A stretch of 6,871 bases of DNA from Chloroflexota bacterium (GTDB taxonomy: Bacteria; Chloroflexota; Anaerolineae; Anaerolineales; Anaerolineaceae). The DNA is taken from positions 1 through 6,871 of the forward strand of contig DSBE01000122.1 in NCBI GenBank assembly GCA_011053085.1, in the 5' to 3' direction. Each line of letters starts with the position of its first letter. The first letter of the stretch is position 1. Positions 5,568 to 6,871 of the stretch are shown here, piece by piece. Position numbers and translations under genes: made by a program. A model generated the notes under the pieces. It was given only the letters and a program-made list of their open reading frames with translations. It did not search any database and had not been told where the DNA came from.

Positions 5568-6284
5568 ATGATGAACCCTATGAACGTTGAAAGTCCGATG
5601 TTGATTGCACAGGCAGGCCCGTTGAATGGTGAACGCTGGGAAATTGAGCATGAATTGAACCTGGGGCGCGATATTGACTGTGAGATCGTTGTTCCGGTGC
5701 GTGAGGTTTCGCGGTATCATGCCCGCATTGCACGCAATGAACGCGGGGTGCTGCTGGAGGACCTTGGCAGCAAGAACGGCACGTTCCGCAACGGCCAGCG
5801 CATCGAGGAGCCCGTGTATCTGCTGGATGGGGATATGATCCAGGTGGCGCTGGTACAGGCGTTTGTCTATCTTTCGTCTGATTCCACCCTGCCGCTCGAT
5901 ATCAGCGACCTGGGCGGACTGGCACGGCCTGGCTTTTCGGCTTTCTCGCAAGGCATCCTCAAAGTGGATCTGCGTGCGCGGCGTATTTTCGTGCGCAATC
6001 AGGAACTGGAGCCGCCGCTTTCGGGCAATCAATTCCGCCTGTTGGAACAGCTGTATGCCGCACCGGGTGAGGTAGTCACTCGCACCCAGTTAATCACGGC
6101 AGTGTGGGGTGAAGATGCACTGGGTATCTCGGAACAGGCATTGGACGCGCTGGTGCGCCGCCTACGCGAACGGCTGGCAGAACTGGAACCTGACCACGAA
6201 TTTGTGGTCACGGTGCGCGGGCATGGGCTGCGCCTGGAGAACCCCATTGATGGCGAGGCGCTCACCCCGCCGGGTGAGGACTAA
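5568..6284 (+). CDS. FHA domain - OmpR/PhoB-type winged-helix regulator
   Basis: This is a 238-residue cytoplasmic protein (237 if the better-spaced second ATG is used). An FHA phosphothreonine-binding domain spans about 10-103. Its conserved residues are G33-R34, S48-R49-Y50-H51, the DLGSKNGTF motif (65-73, N70) and N75-G76, so the pThr-contact residues appear intact. A linker (104-129) joins it to a winged-helix domain (about 130-224). That domain shows LSGNQFRLLEQL, VVTRTQLITAVWG, the recognition helix region SEQALDALVRRLRERL (188-203) and the wing VVTVRGHGLRL (213-223), which corresponds to the usual 'TVRGxGYrl'. It should bind DNA and be steered by a phosphorylated partner or by self-phosphorylation. 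Mycobacterial EmbR combines similar modules in the opposite order and is a kinase substrate; there is no BTAD-like segment here. Its divergent neighbour is a Ser/Thr kinase, the obvious partner. A strong terminator begins 12 nt after the stop, so the gene is probably monocistronic. Target genes are unknown. Confidence 0.92.
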   Translation: MMNPMNVESPMLIAQAGPLNGERWEIEHELNLGRDIDCEIVVPVREVSRYHARIARNERGVLLEDLGSKNGTFRNGQRIEEPVYLLDGDMIQVALVQAFVYLSSDSTLPLDISDLGGLARPGFSAFSQGILKVDLRARRIFVRNQELEPPLSGNQFRLLEQLYAAPGEVVTRTQLITAVWGEDALGISEQALDALVRRLRERLAELEPDHEFVVTVRGHGLRLENPIDGEALTPPGED

Positions 6285-6295
6285 ACGCAACTAAA

Positions 6296-6326
6296 ACAGG
6301 GAGCCGATGGCTCCCTGTAATTTTTT
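6296..6326. terminator. Strong intrinsic terminator, probably bidirectional
   Basis: ACAGGGAGCC (6296-6305) and GGCTCCCTGT (6309-6318) form a perfect 10-bp stem with the 3-nt loop GAT, followed on the plus strand by AATTTTTT. This is a textbook Rho-independent terminator for the FHA regulator gene. Read on the minus strand, the same stem is followed by TTTT, so it can also end the SH3b-Fn3 transcript. The stop codon of that gene (6325-6327) lies in the plus-strand T run. Confidence 0.93.
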
Positions 6327-6871
6327 ACGGCGCAGGCCAGGCGATTATCACCGGCTCGGAAAAGCCGTGCTTTTCCACTGAGTAGATGCGCGCGGAGGAA
6401 GGGGCATGACAACCGGCCTCGTCGCGCACGGTGTAGGTGGTGACGAGATAATTGGGGAACGACACCGGCCACCATTTGTAGAGCCCGTCCTGACACACAA
6501 AGGCTTCAATCAGATAACCGCGGTCGTCATCTTCCGTCATCCACAGGGCGTCCCAGGTGATGGTGACTTCGCTGCCGTTGCGCGAGGCGCGCACGTTCTG
6601 CGGCGGGCCGTACATATTGCTGCCCACGCGTGACAGGTCCGGTTCGCGGTAATACAGCAGGCTGATGTCGCCGGTGACATCCAGTACACTGGGCGACGCC
6701 CAGCACCAGTAGCCGATCTTGTCGAGTTTGATGTGCAGCCAGTTGGAGTTGATGTAGCGCCCGGTGACGATGCCGGTGTCGCCGGCATACATATCCGCCG
6801 CGTGCAGGTAGGCGGTGGCAGGGCCGTAACGGCAGTGCGCCTGTTTGTTGACCACGAACGAAGGAAAAGCG
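6325..6871 (-). CDS. SH3b - fibronectin-III-like protein, C-terminal part (5' end off the window)
   Basis: The reading frame stays open to the right edge, giving at least 181 residues. A GTG at 6855 is possible but unlikely to be the start, because the coding pattern continues upstream of it as AFPSFV. Numbering from that GTG, residues 1-65 look like a bacterial SH3 (SH3b) domain: NKQAHCRYGPATAYL, GDTGIVTGRYINSNWLHIKL and a CWAS segment, with C8 and C51 as a possible disulfide. Residues 83-176 resemble a fibronectin type III domain: PPQNVRAS, VTITWDA (97-103), GYLIEAF, TTYTVRDEAG, ARIYSVEKHGFSEPVIIAWP, with C121 and C149 as a second possible disulfide. Paired cysteines and these domains suggest export and binding to a cell-wall or surface ligand. 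The signal peptide and any other domain must lie off the window. There is no catalytic motif in the visible part. Its terminator is shared with the FHA gene. Confidence 0.75.
   Translation of the reverse strand, partial: AFPSFVVNKQAHCRYGPATAYLHAADMYAGDTGIVTGRYINSNWLHIKLDKIGYWCWASPSVLDVTGDISLLYYREPDLSRVGSNMYGPPQNVRASRNGSEVTITWDALWMTEDDDRGYLIEAFVCQDGLYKWWPVSFPNYLVTTYTVRDEAGCHAPSSARIYSVEKHGFSEPVIIAWPAP

Noticed and set aside
5523..6032. Minus-strand frame of 169 codons opposite the FHA domain
   Set aside because: It is antisense to a clear FHA domain and resembles no family.
1..6871. CRISPR array, tRNA or rRNA gene, insertion sequence or attachment site
   Set aside because: I found no regularly spaced repeats, no cloverleaf-like sequence, no transposase and no terminal inverted repeats with target duplications.

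Overview
This window looks like ordinary chromosomal DNA from a moderately GC-rich bacterium. The best guess is Chloroflexota, probably Anaerolineae. That is an inference from gene content: a SpoIIIAA/Ycf45-type ATPase with a C-terminal R3H domain, a two-lobed GNAT-like protein, an FHA-winged-helix regulator beside a Hanks-type kinase, and an SH3b-Fn3 export-type protein. No ribosomal or other phylogenetic marker is present. I see no mobile element, CRISPR array, tRNA or rRNA.

Layout. (1) 1-124: no gene; a group of inverted repeats that probably includes the terminator of the first gene. (2) 125-1768 (-): Ycf45/SpoIIIAA-like P-loop ATPase with R3H. (3) 1886-2830 (-): GNAT-like protein, upstream of the ATPase on the same strand and possibly co-transcribed with it. 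(4) 2831-3064: divergent promoter region. (5) 3065-4144 (+): acidic N-terminal segment with three 11-residue repeats, followed by a polytopic LiaI/LiaF-like membrane region. (6) 4145-4274: convergent gap with a nearly perfect 30-bp palindrome and a second AT-rich inverted repeat. (7) 4275-5294 (-): Ser/Thr protein kinase with a C-terminal membrane anchor. (8) 5295-5567: AT-rich divergent regulatory region. (9) 5568-6284 (+): FHA domain plus OmpR/PhoB-type winged helix. (10) 6296-6326: strong, probably bidirectional terminator. (11) 6325-6871 (-): C-terminal part of an SH3b-Fn3 protein that runs off the right edge.

How the genes may work together. The most coherent unit is the kinase at 4275-5294 and the FHA/DNA-binding protein divergent from it. 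The kinase can phosphorylate Ser/Thr, the FHA domain can read phosphothreonine, and the winged helix can bind DNA, perhaps in the shared intergenic region. The kinase is tethered to the membrane but has no outside sensor domain. Any signal would have to come from a partner; the neighbouring LiaF-like membrane protein is one speculative candidate. The ATPase/GNAT pair seems functionally separate. No single gene here is clearly unprecedented. The points most worth a second look are the kinase-FHA-wHTH pair, the hendecad-LiaF protein, the intergenic palindrome and the short leader frame ahead of the ATPase.
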